The notes: generated by a model not told the origin, from the letters alone. Counted from the first letter of the stretch, positions 1-10,373 are shown. The stretch: DNA of 64,000 nt from Symbiodinium natans (GCA_905221605.1 CAJNDS010000358.1:901001-965000), one strand, 5' to 3'. Numbers and translations: made by a program.

Positions 1-538
1 AAGAGAAAGAATCAGCCCCTGACCTGAACTTTAAAAACCCTTTCAGAACATGGCTACTGGGCTACCTAGCAGGCGGTGAGGTTTTAGGGCTTAGGGGTTA
101 GGGTTTAGGGTTTAGGGTTTAGGGTTTAGGGTCTAGGGTCTAGGGTTTAGGGTTGTAGTGTCTAGGCATCCTGGATACTGCACTTGTCAAGCACGGCCCA
201 AGACGCCGAGGCATCGTGGGCATGTGCATTGCGAAGGCTTGCGTGCATGTGCAGGGGATTTGGGTATGCCCCAAAAATCGGAGTACCCCTTTGATACCCC
301 AAATAGAATAGAATCCTGAAAGGACCCCCCAAAAAGGGCACAGCCCTTTTTCGGAAACGCACATTTCTGAAGCTCACGGTCATGAGCTGCGGGGCGGTCT
401 CTTGTGGTTTAGAGTTTGGAGGCTGAAAGAGACGGGCACCTGCGAAAAAGCCTAAACCTTAAACCCTAAACTCTAAACCCTAAACCCTAAACCCTAAACC
501 CCTAACCCCCTGAACCCGAACAGCTGTTCTTATTCTAG

Positions 539-646
539 ACGAGCAACCAACGCAAAGATGTCCAGCGCAGGTCAACTTGGAGCTCCAGATCACAGGCATG
601 GATGTGTACTATAATCCAGACGCGCGGCGTGATTCAGTGACAACTG
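539..646 (+). CDS. Internal exon, unrecognised protein
   Basis: The stretch is open for 35 codons in one frame and bounded by a canonical acceptor (TTCTAG at 533-538) and a canonical donor (GTAAGA from 647). The peptide includes VNLELQITGMDVYYNPDARR, which has normal protein composition. It starts with two bases and ends with one base of split codons. I do not recognise the family. The next exon-like segment on this strand is 1132-1299, but the split-codon phases do not match, so an exon is missing or they belong to different genes. Confidence 0.6.
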
Positions 647-906
647 GTAAGATATGAAGTAGGGTTTATAAGTATATTGCTGTTATTGGTGAGTGCATAT
701 AAGGTTCCTTTTTAATATTGGTGAGTGTATATACCGGGTGGGGTACAAGAAACGTATACCCTACTTCATATAGCCGGATTAGGGCCTCTTTTGAGTTGTT
801 TTCACCCTAAACCCTAAACCCTAAACCCTAAACCCTAAGGGGTTAGGACTCCAACAGTCAGCAACCCTAAGCCCTAAACACTCAACCACAAGACAACACG
901 TGGTTC

Positions 907-1013
907 CCAAAGAGCCCAATATAGCTTAATTAAGGAATATACCTTAAATCATATTTAGGGTCCCAAAATGGTTTAAGGAATATTCCTTAATTAAGCAATA
1001 TTGGGCTCTTTGG
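907..1013 (+). mobile_element. Introner, family A
   Basis: A 107-bp near-perfect palindrome with ends CCAAAGAGCCCAATAT and its complement, and AATTAAGGAATAT inside each arm. It is one of about eleven copies in the window. It lies between the exon-like segments 539-646 and 1132-1299. Confidence 0.8.
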
Positions 1014-1131
1014 GTTACTTTAAGTAGGGGAAACGGGCTATCCTCAACTCTTTGGGCCCTGTAGGCGTGGCTACTATTTTCTTAAGAGCTCCCAACAAAG
1101 AACCGCACTTTTAAGGGTTTTAAGGGTTCAG

Positions 1132-1299
1132 CTTAAGGAAGAGCTGACGAAGCTCCTCACCACAATGGTGGACACAAACTGGCGGCCGTTGTCGGAAGAT
1201 CCCGGGGCGGCTGGGCAGGCTGTTTCGGGATTGGAGGGTCGCTATCCGCTAAATCCTCAGCCCCATGCGCCTCAACTCGTAACCCTGGATCCATCTTAG
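1132..1299 (+). CDS. Terminal exon, unrecognised protein
   Basis: Open for 55 codons and ends with TAG at 1297-1299. Peptide pieces are LKEELTKLLTTMVDTNWRPL and then a Gly/Pro-rich tail ending QLVTLDPS. Acceptor candidates are TTCAG| (1127-1131) or TTAAG| just after. No family recognised. It could be the last exon of the gene containing 539-646, but phase does not support direct joining. Confidence 0.5.
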   Translation, partial: LKEELTKLLTTMVDTNWRPLSEDPGAAGQAVSGLEGRYPLNPQPHAPQLVTLDPS

Positions 1300-1618
1300 A
1301 CCCTGAACCCTGAACCCTAAAACCGAAGCCCTAAACCTTAAACCCTAAATCCTGGAGCCCATAGGGTTTAGAGTTAGAGGTTGGCGAAGCCCAAAGTAAT
1401 TCACGAGGCAAGGCCTGTGAAGGCTAGACAGAGCAGCAAGCTCTTCAACCCAGGACTTAGGGTTTTGGGTTTAGGGCTTAGTTTTTAGGGTTTAGGCTTT
1501 AGGGTTTAGGGTTCAGGGTTCAGGGCTTAGGGCCGCGAACACTACCGCTTTCTTTTCTATGTCTTGGTAGCCCGGTAACCATGTTGCAACAAGGGTGCCC
1601 TTTTTGGGGTTGGTTAAT

Positions 1619-1720
1619 GGGGGCTTATGATACGAAGGGACCCATATTTTCGAGCCCCAAAGAGTGCGATCCCCTCATAGCAAGGACCGCGGTATGGTGC
1701 CCCGAATATCGTAAGCCCCC
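1619..1720. mobile_element. Introner-like inverted repeat, family H
   Basis: Ends GGGGGCTTATGATACGA and TATCGTAAGCCCCC are complementary, with CATATTTTCG near the left arm, as in other family H copies (for example 45424-45560). It directly follows a half copy of family B (about 1565-1618). Confidence 0.5.
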
Positions 1721-2366
1721 ACTCTAAACCTTACTAGTGTTCGTGGCCCTAAACCCCTAAGCCCCTAAACCCAAAACCCTAAAAACTAAGCCCTAAACCC
1801 TACACCGTACACCCTAAACCCTAAACCCTAAACCCTGAACCCTCCGGTGGTTTCACTTTGGTAGGGTGCGCGCTCTTAGCCTTCTTCGGGGTCAGCCAAC
1901 ACCTCCTGATGAGTTCGGCATTGCAACGACCCTCCAAAAACGCCGAAGCTCCAAACCCCTACAAACGCTGAAGCCCGAAAACCGTTCTCAACCCTAAACC
2001 CTAAACCCTAAACCCTATATAAACCCTAAACCCTATATAAACCCTAAACCCTAAACCCTATGAACCCTATATAAACCCTAAACCCTATAAACCCTTCTAT
2101 AAACCCTAAACCCTATACACCGCGAGCCCTTTAAACCTAAACCCCTGAACCATAAGCCGCTGAACCCTAAAGCCCATTAACGATTTGGTTCTTCTAAGGA
2201 CACTCGACCCTAAACCCGAGCCCTAAGCCCTAAGCCCTAAACCCTAAACCCTAAACCCTAAACCCTAAACCCTAAACCCTCGCCTCTAAGGACACGGGAT
2301 CCCAGACTCAGACTCAGACTAGCGGGGGCTGCCGCAACAACTCCTGCGTTGTGAGCTGACCATGGT

Positions 2367-2690
2367 TTATCGGGCTTTCGGGTTCATAGGGTTTTTAGGG
2401 TTTATAGGGCTTATGGGGTTTGTAGGGTTTATAGGGTTTGTAGGGTTTATGGGGTTTGTGGGGTTTATGGGGTTTATGGGGTTTGTAGGGTTTATAGGGT
2501 TCGTAGGGTTTGCAAGGCTTATAGGGTTCATGGATTTAGGGCCAGCGCTTGTAGGGTTCATTTTGGGTTTGTAGGGTTTTTAGGGTTTAGAGGGTTTGTG
2601 GGGGCTTACAGGGCTTGCAGGGTTTTTTCGGGTTTGTAGGGTTTCTACAGTAGGGTTTTAAGGGTTTTGTAGGGTTTACAGGGCATAGTC
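2367..2690 (+). repeat. GGGTTTATA/GGGTTTGTA nonamer array
   Basis: A tandem array of 9-base units, about 25 copies, resembling a telomere unit with two extra bases. The phase is a multiple of three, so it reads as a glycine/phenylalanine repeat in every frame; that is a by-product, not a gene. Confidence 0.8.
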
Positions 2691-2928
2691 TGAGGGGGGT
2701 TCTTAAGCAACTAGTATTCTGACCCTACGTCACACGAGAAGTCCGAAATCTGAAGCCCGGAGCAGAGATGTTAGGGAGATTAGGGTTTAGGGTGTAGGGT
2801 GTAGGGTTTAGGCTTTTGGGTTTAGGGTTCCCTTGGGGAGATTTACCCTGGGCCGAAAGAGTCTCAGGAATGTTTCACCGGCGACAAATGGCAATGGGTA
2901 GTATGGTGTAGGGGGTTAGGGATGTTCC

Positions 2929-3015
2929 CCCTTATACTAACAGGCCTTAATAGGGGTTGAAGTACCCCTTATTATAATCCCTATGAAGGACAGTTAGATC
3001 AGGGGGAGCATCTCA
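2929..3015. mobile_element. Introner, family D
   Basis: Starts GGGATGTTCCCCCTTATACT, carries the arm AACAGGCCTTAATAGGGGTT, then the inverted arm CCTATGAAGGACAGTTAGAT and the end GGGGGAGCATCTC. About eight D copies occur in the window. Confidence 0.7.
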
Positions 3016-3100
3016 AGGTCTCGTAGATGCTTTTAAAGGTTGTTTATGGTTTAGGGTCGCAGTTCTGTGGGTGTCTGCGTTAGTTTTGGGTTCCTTCAAG

Positions 3101-3570
3101 ATGTTGCACCACGCAGCTTGCATGCAGCGGCCCTTTGATTCCCTCCAGTTCGGGCGTGTTTTGAGATCAGCTTGAAGATTGCTGAGTAGCTGAATGGGTA
3201 CACTTTATGAACTCAGCATGGGGTTTTCCGGAGTCATCGGAGTTCGAGTTGTAGACGTAGGGCTTTCAATTTCAGACAAGAAGTAAAGGCGTGTGAGGTC
3301 CAGCGTGCAACGAACCGAAAGAGCCCAACATAGCTTAATTAAGGAATATACCTTAAATCATATTAAGGATCCTTATATTATGATTTACGGAATTTTCCTT
3401 AATTAAGCTATATTGGGCTCTTTGAGAAGCTTCACACGTCAACTGTTAAGGAGCAACGGGCGCATGCAGAATCTCAGCAAAGGGCAGCGCAGGCTAAAAG
3501 CGCCCACTCTGCCATTCTCCCGGCGAGGCCAGCAGTAAACCCTCTTGCCCGAATACCAACCCTACACTAG
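3101..3570 (+). CDS. Three-exon 3' end of an unrecognised gene
   Basis: Exons are 3101-about 3170 (MLHHAACMQRPFDSLQFGRV), about 3220-3312 (FNFRQEVKACEVQRAT) and 3427-3570 (KLHTSTVKEQRAHAESQQRA, stop TAG 3568-3570). The first gap holds a shrunken family L introner (3178-3219). The second gap is a family A introner whose precise removal joins ACG|AAG in frame and gives a continuous Gln/Glu/Arg/Ala-rich stretch likely to be helical. A second open frame exists at 3218-3290, so the middle exon is the weakest part. Family unknown. Confidence 0.45.
3315..3425 (+). mobile_element. Introner, family A, between coding segments
   Basis: Ends CCGAAAGAGCCCAACAT and the complementary ATTGGGCTCTTTGAG; internal GGATCC at the centre. 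Flanked by GAA/GAAG, a probable short target duplication. Its removal restores the reading frame of the surrounding exons. Confidence 0.8.
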
Positions 3571-3724
3571 ACCCTAAACCCTGCGCTAAAACCCTACACC
3601 CTACACCCTAAACCCTAAACCCTAAAACCTGAGCCCAAACCCTAAACCCTAAACCCGAAGCAAAGACTGGACCTGGACCCGCAACAAACCCCCCCCATCC
3701 CTACTTTGAGGAGTTCAGGGTGTA

Positions 3725-3793
3725 TGGGGTTTAGGGTTTAGGGTTTAGGGTTTAGGGTTTAGGGTTTAGGGTTTAGGGTTTAGGGTTTAGGGT
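3725..3793 (+). repeat. TTTAGGG array
   Basis: About ten perfect TTTAGGG units in tandem. Confidence 0.95.
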
Positions 3794-3913
3794 TTTCGGG
3801 TACTTAGAAAGAACATAGCCACCACACCCAGCTGGCCTCTCCAGTCCGGCCCCTCTCACCTGAGACCTGGCCTCCTCAGCGAAACATCCGCGGTCGGCTC
3901 TTTGTTGTTGCTG

Positions 3914-4010
3914 GGGTTTAGGGTTTAGGGTTTAGGGTTTAGGGTTTAGGGTTTAGGGTTTAGGGTTTAGGGTTTAGGGTTTAGGGTTTAGGGTTTAGGG
4001 TTTAGGGTTT
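3914..4010 (+). repeat. TTTAGGG array
   Basis: About fourteen perfect TTTAGGG units. A divergent family C element (about 4029-4128, AGTTATAAGTAGGGTTATAA and inverted TACTTATAAACA) follows directly. Confidence 0.95.
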
Positions 4011-4484
4011 ATGAACCCCATATACTGGCAGGTTCACAGGTAGTTATAAGTAGGGTTATAAGTCTGGTAACTAGACTTAGAACACTGTTTAGGGTACTTA
4101 TAAACACTACGTCTAGCTATCAACCTCCACCCTATGAATTCGAAAGGGTTTAGGATTTTGGGCCAAGGCACCCTTTCCCCCCTTCTTTTCGCAACGTTGT
4201 GGGATCCCTTCTCCGCCAAGGAAAGCGGACAAATCTCCTAGGACAGCCCTGAATCTTGAACTCTCAAACTAGGGTTTAGGGTTTTGGGTTTAGGGTTTAG
4301 GGTTTAGGGGTTCGGGGTTTAGGGTTTAGGGTCTAAAAGGTTTAGGGTTTAGGGTTGGGGAGGCACATTCTAGACCTTCATCCCTAAACCCTAATTGTTG
4401 TTTAGCGTTTGGGGCTAAACCCCCTAAAAACGACCCCAAGAGCCCCAAACACTAAACACCAAACCCTAAACCCTAAACCCTCAA

Positions 4485-5530
4485 CCTCCTAAGAACCCTT
4501 GAGCCTTAACGACCCCTTAAAAACCAAACCCTAAACCCTAAACCCTAAACCCTAAACCCTAAACCCTAAACCCTAAACCCCCGTTTTGAAAGGACCAGAA
4601 GAACCCCAAGCCCTAGTTTCGATTGAAAGGGGAGGCACAGGGGGACTCCAGGAGCTGGGGGTTTAGGGTTTAGGGTTTAGGGTTAGGGTTTAGGGATAAT
4701 CGAGAATTTAGGGCTTCAGGGTTTGGGTACGGGACGCCTAGAAAGTTGCTGCAGCCCTCAGGCCCTCTTCCGCCCTAAACCCTAAACCCTAAACCCTAAA
4801 CCCTAAACCCTAAACCCTAAACCCTAAACCTCCTAAGAACCCTTGAGCCTTAACGACACCTAAAAAAACTCAACCCTAAACCCTAAACCCTAAACCCTAA
4901 ACCCTAAACCCTAAACCCTAAACCCCCGTCCCGAAAGGACCAGAAGAACCCCAAGCCCTAGTTTCGATTGAGAGGGGAGGCACAGGGGGACTCCAGGGTT
5001 TAGGGTTTAGGGTTAGGGTTTAGGGTTTAGGGTTTAGGGTTAGGGTTTAGGGATAATCGAGAATTTAGGGCTTCAGGGTTTGGGTACGGGACGCCTAGAA
5101 AGTTGCTGCAGCCCTCAGGCCCTCTTCCGCCCTAAACCCTAAACCCTAAACCCTAAACCCTAAACCCTAAACCCTAAACCCTAAACCCTAAACCCTAAAC
5201 CTCCTAAGAACCCTTGAGCCTTAACGACACCTAAAAAAACCCTAAACCCTAAACCCTAAACCCTAAACCCTAAACCCTAAACCCTAAACCCCCGTTTTGA
5301 AAGGACCAGAAGAACCCCAAGCCCTAGTTTCGATTGAGAGGGGAGGCACAGGGGGACTCCAGGAGCTGGGGGTTTAGGGTTTAGGGTTTAGGGTTTAGGG
5401 TTTAGGGTTTAGGGTTTAGGGTTTAGGGTTAGGGTTTAGGGATAATCGAGAATTTGGGGCTTCAGGGTTTGGGTATGGGGCGCCTAGAAAGTTGCTGCAG
5501 CCCTCAAGCCCTCTTCCGCCCTAAACCCTA
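4485..5530. repeat. Higher-order tandem repeat with telomere-like arrays inside each unit
   Basis: Three copies of a unit about 340-370 bp long start at about 4485, 4828 and 5197 with CCTCCTAAGAACCCTTGAGC. Each unit carries a CCCTAAA array, a unique block (GAAAGGACCAGAAGAACCCC), a TTTAGGG array in the opposite orientation, then GGGATAATCGAGAATTTAGG. The unique blocks are nearly identical while array lengths differ. No coding potential seen. Confidence 0.85.
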
Positions 5531-5689
5531 AGCCCTAAACCCTAAACCCTAAGCCCTAAACCCTAAACCCTAAACCCTAAACCGTAAACCCTAAACTGGC
5601 ACCTGCTTTCCACGGGCTCGAAAGGACCCCCACCCCTGAAGCAATGACCCGCGGTCCCAACGTCAACCGACGGCGGTCCCTTGGATTTA

Positions 5690-6080
5690 GTGTAGGGTTT
5701 AGAATAAGGCTTAGGGTGGAGTTTAGAGTTTAGGGTTTAGGGTGGGCTTGGGGTGGAGTGTAGAGTTTAGGGTTTAGGGATTTAGGGTTGGCTTAGGGTG
5801 GAGTTTAGAGTTTAGGGTTTACAGTTTATAGGGTTGAAGGTTTAGGGTGGAGTCTAGAGTTTAGGGTTTAGGGGGTTTAGGGTTTAAGGTTTAGGGTGGA
5901 GTTTAGAGTTTAGGGGTTTAGGGTTTACAGTTTACAGGGTTTAAGGTTTAGGGTGGAGTTTAGAGTTTAGGGTTTAGGGTTTTAAGGTTTAGGGTGGAGT
6001 TTAGGGTTTAAGGTTTATGGGTTTAGGGTGGAGTTTTGAATTTAGGGTTTGGGGTTTATCGGTTTAGGGGTTTAGGGTGT
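5690..6080 (+). repeat. Minisatellite of degenerate telomere-like units
   Basis: About eight copies of a 27-40 base unit built around GGTTTAGGGTGGAGTTTAGA. No gene seen from 5600 to 7130. Confidence 0.8.
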
Positions 6081-6379
6081 AGGGTTAGTGATTTATAAGG
6101 TCGAGGGTTTGGGGGTTCAGGCGTGTTAGGGCTACCAACAAAAGGTTCGTAAACCTTAAAGCCCGAAAGCCCTAAAGCCCTAAGACCCCAAACCCTATAA
6201 GTCCCCAAACCCTTGGCAAGGGGGTTCGGGAAACCCTAAACCCCAGACACGAAACCCTAAACCCTAAACCCTACGCCTCACAACAGTCCTTTCTGAAACC
6301 CTAAGCCCTAAACCCTAAACCCTGATCCGCTGAAAGCCTCAGACTCTTGTTGACCCATCTTGGGGCGTAGGCCCCGTCG

Positions 6380-6475
6380 TTTAGGGTTTGGGGTTTGGGG
6401 TTTGGGGTTTGGGGTTTGGGGTTTGGGGTTTAGGGTTTGGGGTTTGGGGTTTGGGGTTTAGGGTTTAGGGTTTAG
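6380..6475 (+). repeat. TTTGGGG variant telomere array
   Basis: About thirteen units, mostly TTTGGGG with interspersed TTTAGGG. Confidence 0.9.
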
Positions 6476-6716
6476 ACTGAGGTCCCTCATGGCCGGTGCC
6501 CTTGGCCCGGTCAAGCGCGGCGTGACTTGCAGCAGCTGAAGCCTGGCTGAAGTAATGGCTTTGGGTTTAGGGTTTAGGGTTTACCTGGAGATGCCGAGGA
6601 GGCTAAAATATCTGTTTTTTTGAAGATAACCGTTTTTTCGCGTCCGAGAACGAAAATTTCTGTTCTCGAGCGTTTTTCGGGACTATTGCAGAATGAGACA
6701 TGGGCTCATGTTTGGT

Positions 6717-6780
6717 GACGGCGCTCTTTGCCGACCGAAACGCGCTCTTTCCCGGCCGAAACGCGCTTTTTGCCGACCGC
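6717..6780 (+). repeat. Short GC-rich minisatellite
   Basis: Three copies of a roughly 22-base unit containing GCCGACCGAAACGCGCT. No gene supported here. Confidence 0.6.
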
Positions 6781-7234
6781 TGCTTTGCCACGCTTTGCCC
6801 AAACATGGCACGAGCACTTTTTTCATCGAAGAACGAATTTCCTGAGCAGCGACTTAAATTCATGCTTTTCCAACCAACGACTAATATTTTAGTCCCCTGG
6901 AGGGTCCAGGTAGGGTTTAGGGTTTAGGGTTTAGGGTTTAGGGTTTAGGGTTCAGGTTTTTAAGGGGTGCCCTTAGGGTTTAGCATTCAGGGTTTGGTTT
7001 TTTTCAGCAGTTAGGGCTTCTGGGTTTAACTAGGGTGTAGGGCGTTTTGGATTTTTGGGGTCAGGGTTGATATAGCTTGTTTTTTGTCTAATAGCGTTTT
7101 GCGATGTAGGGCGTTTTGTGATTTAGGGGTTTGGGTTTATGTATATGCAAGCGGGGGGTAAACCGCACAAGGTATTTCAGCATTGTTCAGGTTGTTGTGA
7201 AGCACGTTCTCACTGTCCTTTCTTCCGTTTTCAG

Positions 7235-7485
7235 CGTTGTTCAGGTTGTTCTTTTGCGTGAAGGTTCGTCAGGGTCCGTATCCCAGCATCCTTGTGCACA
7301 CCGGCACTGTGGATGCCATTTGGCAGCAGATCAAGTCGTGGCTGCCCAATGGGATTCGCACGTGTACAAACGGCCGGCCCAACCCAGTCATCATGCAGTA
7401 TGTCCGGCAGTGGCAGTGGCGATTCCAGACACGGCAGAAGTTGCTTGAAGCAACGGGTAGAATGCTGCGTGAGGAGTGTTTCTGA
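7235..7485 (+). CDS. ISXO2-like (IS1595/Merlin) transposase, C-terminal exon
   Basis: The exon starts after a pyrimidine-rich acceptor (TTTCTTCCGTTTTCAG, ending 7234) and runs to TGA at 7483-7485. The peptide contains ILVHTGTVDAIWQQIKSWLP, then GIRTCTNGRPNP, YVRQWQWRFQTRQKLL and the end MLREECF. The order hT-x-x-(I/V)-(E/D)-x-x-W-x-x-(I/L)K followed by a tyrosine and a WR motif is the end of the ISXO2-like DDE domain; the final acidic catalytic position would be the D of TVDAIW. The rest of the domain is not visible upstream, so the gene is truncated or its exons are undetected. It sits inside the 21-bp inverted repeats of the element. Confidence 0.55.
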
Positions 7486-7532
7486 GTCAGCCAAGAAAAG
7501 TCCGCACAGAGAGACGCAGAGAGACGCGCACG

Positions 7533-7652
7533 CACACGCACACGCACACGCACACGCACACGCGCACGCGCACGCCCACGCACGCGCACGCACACGCACG
7601 CGCACGCGCACGCGCACGCGCACGCGCACGCGCACGCGCACGCGCACGCGCA

Positions 7653-7683
<31 letters not shown>

Positions 7684-7690
7684 CCGCACA
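7533..7690. repeat. CACACG/CACGCG microsatellite
   Basis: A mixed (CA)n/(CG)n tract. The Arg/His- or Val-rich translations across it are artefacts. Confidence 0.9.
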
Positions 7691-8155
7691 CGCAAACACA
7701 CAAACACACACCACGCGCGACTAGGACGTCTAAAACTCGAGTTTTAAGCAAACAAAAATGTAATGTTATCAAACGGATTGGGTGAGTTTCAACGATGAAC
7801 AACCTCATTTCGCGTGGCAGGCGCGGTACTTCCAGCATATGCCTCTCTAAACCCTTGTGCGGTTTACCCCCCGTGGGGATGTATATCAGTTTTGTATATA
7901 TAGCGTTTAGGGTTAGGGTTTCAGGACCTTAATCACGGCTAGCAATGCTTTTGTCGGTTTCGGGTTTTGGTTTTAAGGCTTGCAGGATTTAAGGTGCGGG
8001 CGTTTAGCACCTAGGGTTTACCGCGCCTTTCTAAATAAGGCTACCATGCACCCTGGGGTTAAGGGTTTAGGCTTTAGGCTTAGGGTCGAGGGCTTAGGGC
8101 TTAGAGCCGAGGGTTGAGGATTGGGGGTTTAGGGTGTCGATGGTTTAGGTTGTTT

Positions 8156-8240
8156 TCCCTAAACCCTAAACCCTAAACCCTAAACCCTAAACCCTAAACC
8201 CTAAACCCTAAACCCTAAACCCTAAACCCTAAACCCTAAA
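8156..8240 (-). repeat. CCCTAAA array
   Basis: About twelve perfect CCCTAAA units. Confidence 0.95.
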
Positions 8241-8272
8241 CATTGCGTTTAGGGTTCAGGGCTTAGGGTTTC

Positions 8273-8353
8273 GCAGGGTGCCACCCAGGTGGCCTGCAGC
8301 GGGTGCGGATGCCAACCAACTGGAGCATGTACGCTCCTGGGCCTATGGCTGGG
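8273..8353 (+). CDS. Internal exon, unrecognised protein
   Basis: A segment between telomere-like arrays open in the frame giving GGLQRVRMPTNWSMYAPGPM. It ends G|GTTTAG, so the donor is supplied by the adjacent telomere-like repeat. Other frames are also open, so strand and frame are a judgement from composition. Confidence 0.4.
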
Positions 8354-8806
8354 GTTTAGGGTTTAGGGTTTAGGGTTTAGGGTTTAGGGTTTAGGGTTTT
8401 GGGCTTTAGGCTTTAGGGTTTAGGGTTTAGGGTTTAGGGTTTAGGGTTTAGGGTTTAGGGTTTAGGGTTTAGGGTTGGCTGGGCAAAGCTTTCGAGGCAT
8501 CTAGACCGCACAGCTTCTTGACCCAAAACTCAAAACCCAAACCCAAAAGAAAAGAAAAAAAAAAACTAAACCCTAAACCCAAAAGACCCAAAAAGCCCTA
8601 AACTCTAAACCCTAAACCCTCGGCAGCTTAGGCAACTTCGAGGCGTTAGCGTGAGGGTTTCGGTTTTGGCATTCCACGTGGGTGTCTCAGGCCTCGGAGC
8701 TTGGGATCTTCCCTAAACCCTAAACCCGAAACCCTAAACCCTAAACCCTAAACCCTTATACTAACTAGGACTGGGAGTCGGCCCTTTTTTCCTTTTTTTA
8801 GGGTTG

Positions 8807-8925
8807 GGGTTTAGGGTTTAGGGTTTAGGGTTTAGGGTTTAGGGTTTAGGGTTTAGGGTTTAGGGTTTAGGGTTTAGGGTTTAGGGTTTAGGGTTTAGGG
8901 TTTAGGGTTTAGGGTTTAGGGTGTA
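8807..8925 (+). repeat. TTTAGGG array
   Basis: About seventeen TTTAGGG units ending in GTGTAGG variants. Confidence 0.95.
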
Positions 8926-8998
8926 GGGTGTAGGGTGTAGGGTTTAGGGGTTCCCCTAGAACCCCCTTAAAAGCAAAAAGGGCACCCTTGTTATTCCT

Positions 8999-9150
8999 AG
9001 GTTACTCCCGGGTCTTGCTAACAGTCCTTACTAGGGATTCTAGTGCCCCTCTAGTATAACAATAGGGGTTATAGCATCCCTTATGAAAATAATAGGGATT
9101 ACAGTACCCTCCATGACAATCCCTTACTTTTGGCATAAAGGGGAACATCT
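8999..9150. mobile_element. Divergent introner, family D
   Basis: Contains CTAACAGTCCTTACTAGGGA near the left end and GGGGAACATCTGA at the right, with AATAGGGGTTATAGCATCCC in the middle. The arms pair only in part. Confidence 0.4.
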
Positions 9151-9425
9151 GAATTTAGAGCTTTCATTTGGGCATGTTGCTTCTCGGAATCTGCTTCGAG
9201 GATTCGAATATGAAGCCCCAAGGTGAGCCCCAAGTGTATGAGGGGGGGGGAGGTGTACGCGATGGTCCTGGGTTTAGGGTTTTAGGGTGTAGGGTGTAGG
9301 GTTTAGGGTTTGTGGTGCCTATTCCAAAACACCCAAAGCCCTGGGTTTAGGGTTTTAGGGTGTAGGGTGTAGGGTTTAGGGTTTAGGGTTTGTGGTTCCT
9401 ATTCCAAAACACCCAAAGCGAAGGC

Positions 9426-9533
9426 ATGAGTCAGAGAGCTATCTCTATGCATGCTCTCCAACCGGTGTCTCAGGATTGCGTGTTCTACTGCCAGCCGTGC
9501 TGGGAGGCAGGGTCGAGGGAAACGGTGGGCTCA
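9426..9533 (+). CDS. Possible exon, unrecognised
   Basis: Opens with ATG and reads MSQRAISMHALQPVSQDCVF, then CQPCWEAGSRE, ending at a G|GTTTAG donor supplied by a telomere-like repeat. Direct copies of the upstream 60 bases (TTCCAAAACACCCAAAGC at about 9322 and 9402) show local duplication. No family recognised. Confidence 0.35.
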
Positions 9534-9605
9534 GGGTTTAGGGTTTGGGGTTCATCTTTATCAGTATCAGATGATGATGACTGCTCTTGTTATTCCGCGA
9601 TCACT

Positions 9606-10027
9606 TGGGATGTTCCCCCGTATACTAACAGTCCTTAATAGGGATTCTGGTACCCCTTATTATCCCTATGAAGGACTGTTAGTATAATCCGCTCCCCCTA
9701 ATATTAATACCCCCCTAATATAAAGAACTCCCTGGCCCAATATCCCGATCCCGTGCCTGTCCCTATTAAAACCTCTACAGAGAGAGGGGGGAGTTAGGGG
9801 GGGGCGGGGTTGGAAGCCGGAAGCAGAAACATGAACCTTTTCCAAACGTAGCTGTCTAGGCTTAGGCTGGGCTGCTGAGCCAGCGTGCTACAATAAGGAC
9901 GGGCTGGTTTTTCGGACAAACGATGAGAACCCCCCCTAATACAAAAAACCCTTTGGGGGTTTTTATACAAGGGAGGGGGGGGGGGCCTTTAATATTAGGG
10001 GGAACGGATTAAGGGGCAACATCCCAA
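9606..10027. mobile_element. Composite family D introner with a second element nested inside
   Basis: The outer arms are TTGGGATGTTCCCCC (9606) and GGGGCAACATCCCAA (ending 10027). A complete inner D palindrome (ACAGTCCTTAATAGGGATT to CCTATGAAGGACTGTTAGTA) precedes a different element at 9686-10010, which has split the right-hand side. Confidence 0.65.
9686..10010. mobile_element. Nested inverted-repeat element, family M
   Basis: Arms AATCCGCTCCCCCTAATATT (9686-9705) and its complement at 9991-10010 match at 19 of 20 positions. The 285-bp interior includes a second hairpin (AAAAAACCCTTTGGGGGTTTTT, cut here to its ends AAAAAACCC/GGGTTTTT). Only one copy seen in the window. Confidence 0.6.
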
Positions 10028-10302
10028 ACTTTCGCTTTAAGCCGTTGCGGCCGCAAGCGGCGTCATCGCCACGCTCCAGACAACCCGGAACCCTCAACCC
10101 CAAACCCTAAACCCCAAACCCCCTTGCAACACCACCAAAAGTACAGAATTGCAGTTGCCCTACACCCGTAACAGACCCAGGACACTTCTCCAGGTACCCA
10201 GAACTTGCCCTAAACCCTAAACCCTAAACCCTAAACCCTAAACCCTAAACTCTCCTGCAGCAGAAAGGCCCCTTGCGACCCCCCCTAACAGCCCCCAACC
10301 GC

Positions 10303-10373
10303 ATGGAGCTGCTTCGCGCCGCAGGCATTCAGATGCAGCCTGTGCGGTCACAAGGATGCAGGGCTACTCCTTG
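10303..10373 (+). CDS. Possible exon, unrecognised
   Basis: Reads MELLRAAGIQMQPVRSQGC from an ATG and ends at a telomere-like GGTTTAG donor. All three frames are open, so support is only compositional. Confidence 0.3.

Larger units (their letters stand above)
7147..7878 (+). mobile_element. Merlin/IS1595-like DNA transposon, probably degraded
   Basis: A perfect 21-bp inverted repeat lies at 7152-7172 (starts CGGGGGGTAAACCG) and 7853-7873. Five bases outside each arm sits the same octamer ATGTATAT (7139-7146 and 7879-7886), giving a 732-bp unit with candidate 8-bp target duplications. It contains an exon resembling the C-terminus of ISXO2-like transposases. Merlin elements are known to make 8-9 bp duplications, which fits. 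The interior also holds a large CA/CG microsatellite, and no N-terminal transposase is visible, so this copy is probably non-autonomous. Confidence 0.6.

Noticed and set aside
3218-3292. Alternative exon starting ATGGGGTTTTCC
   Set aside because: Open for 22 codons only and ends in TAA; the other frame continues in phase across the family A introner.
7231-7838. Long open frames on both strands over 7500-7700
   Set aside because: They are translations of the CA/CG microsatellite. Only the upstream exon 7235-7485 has normal composition.
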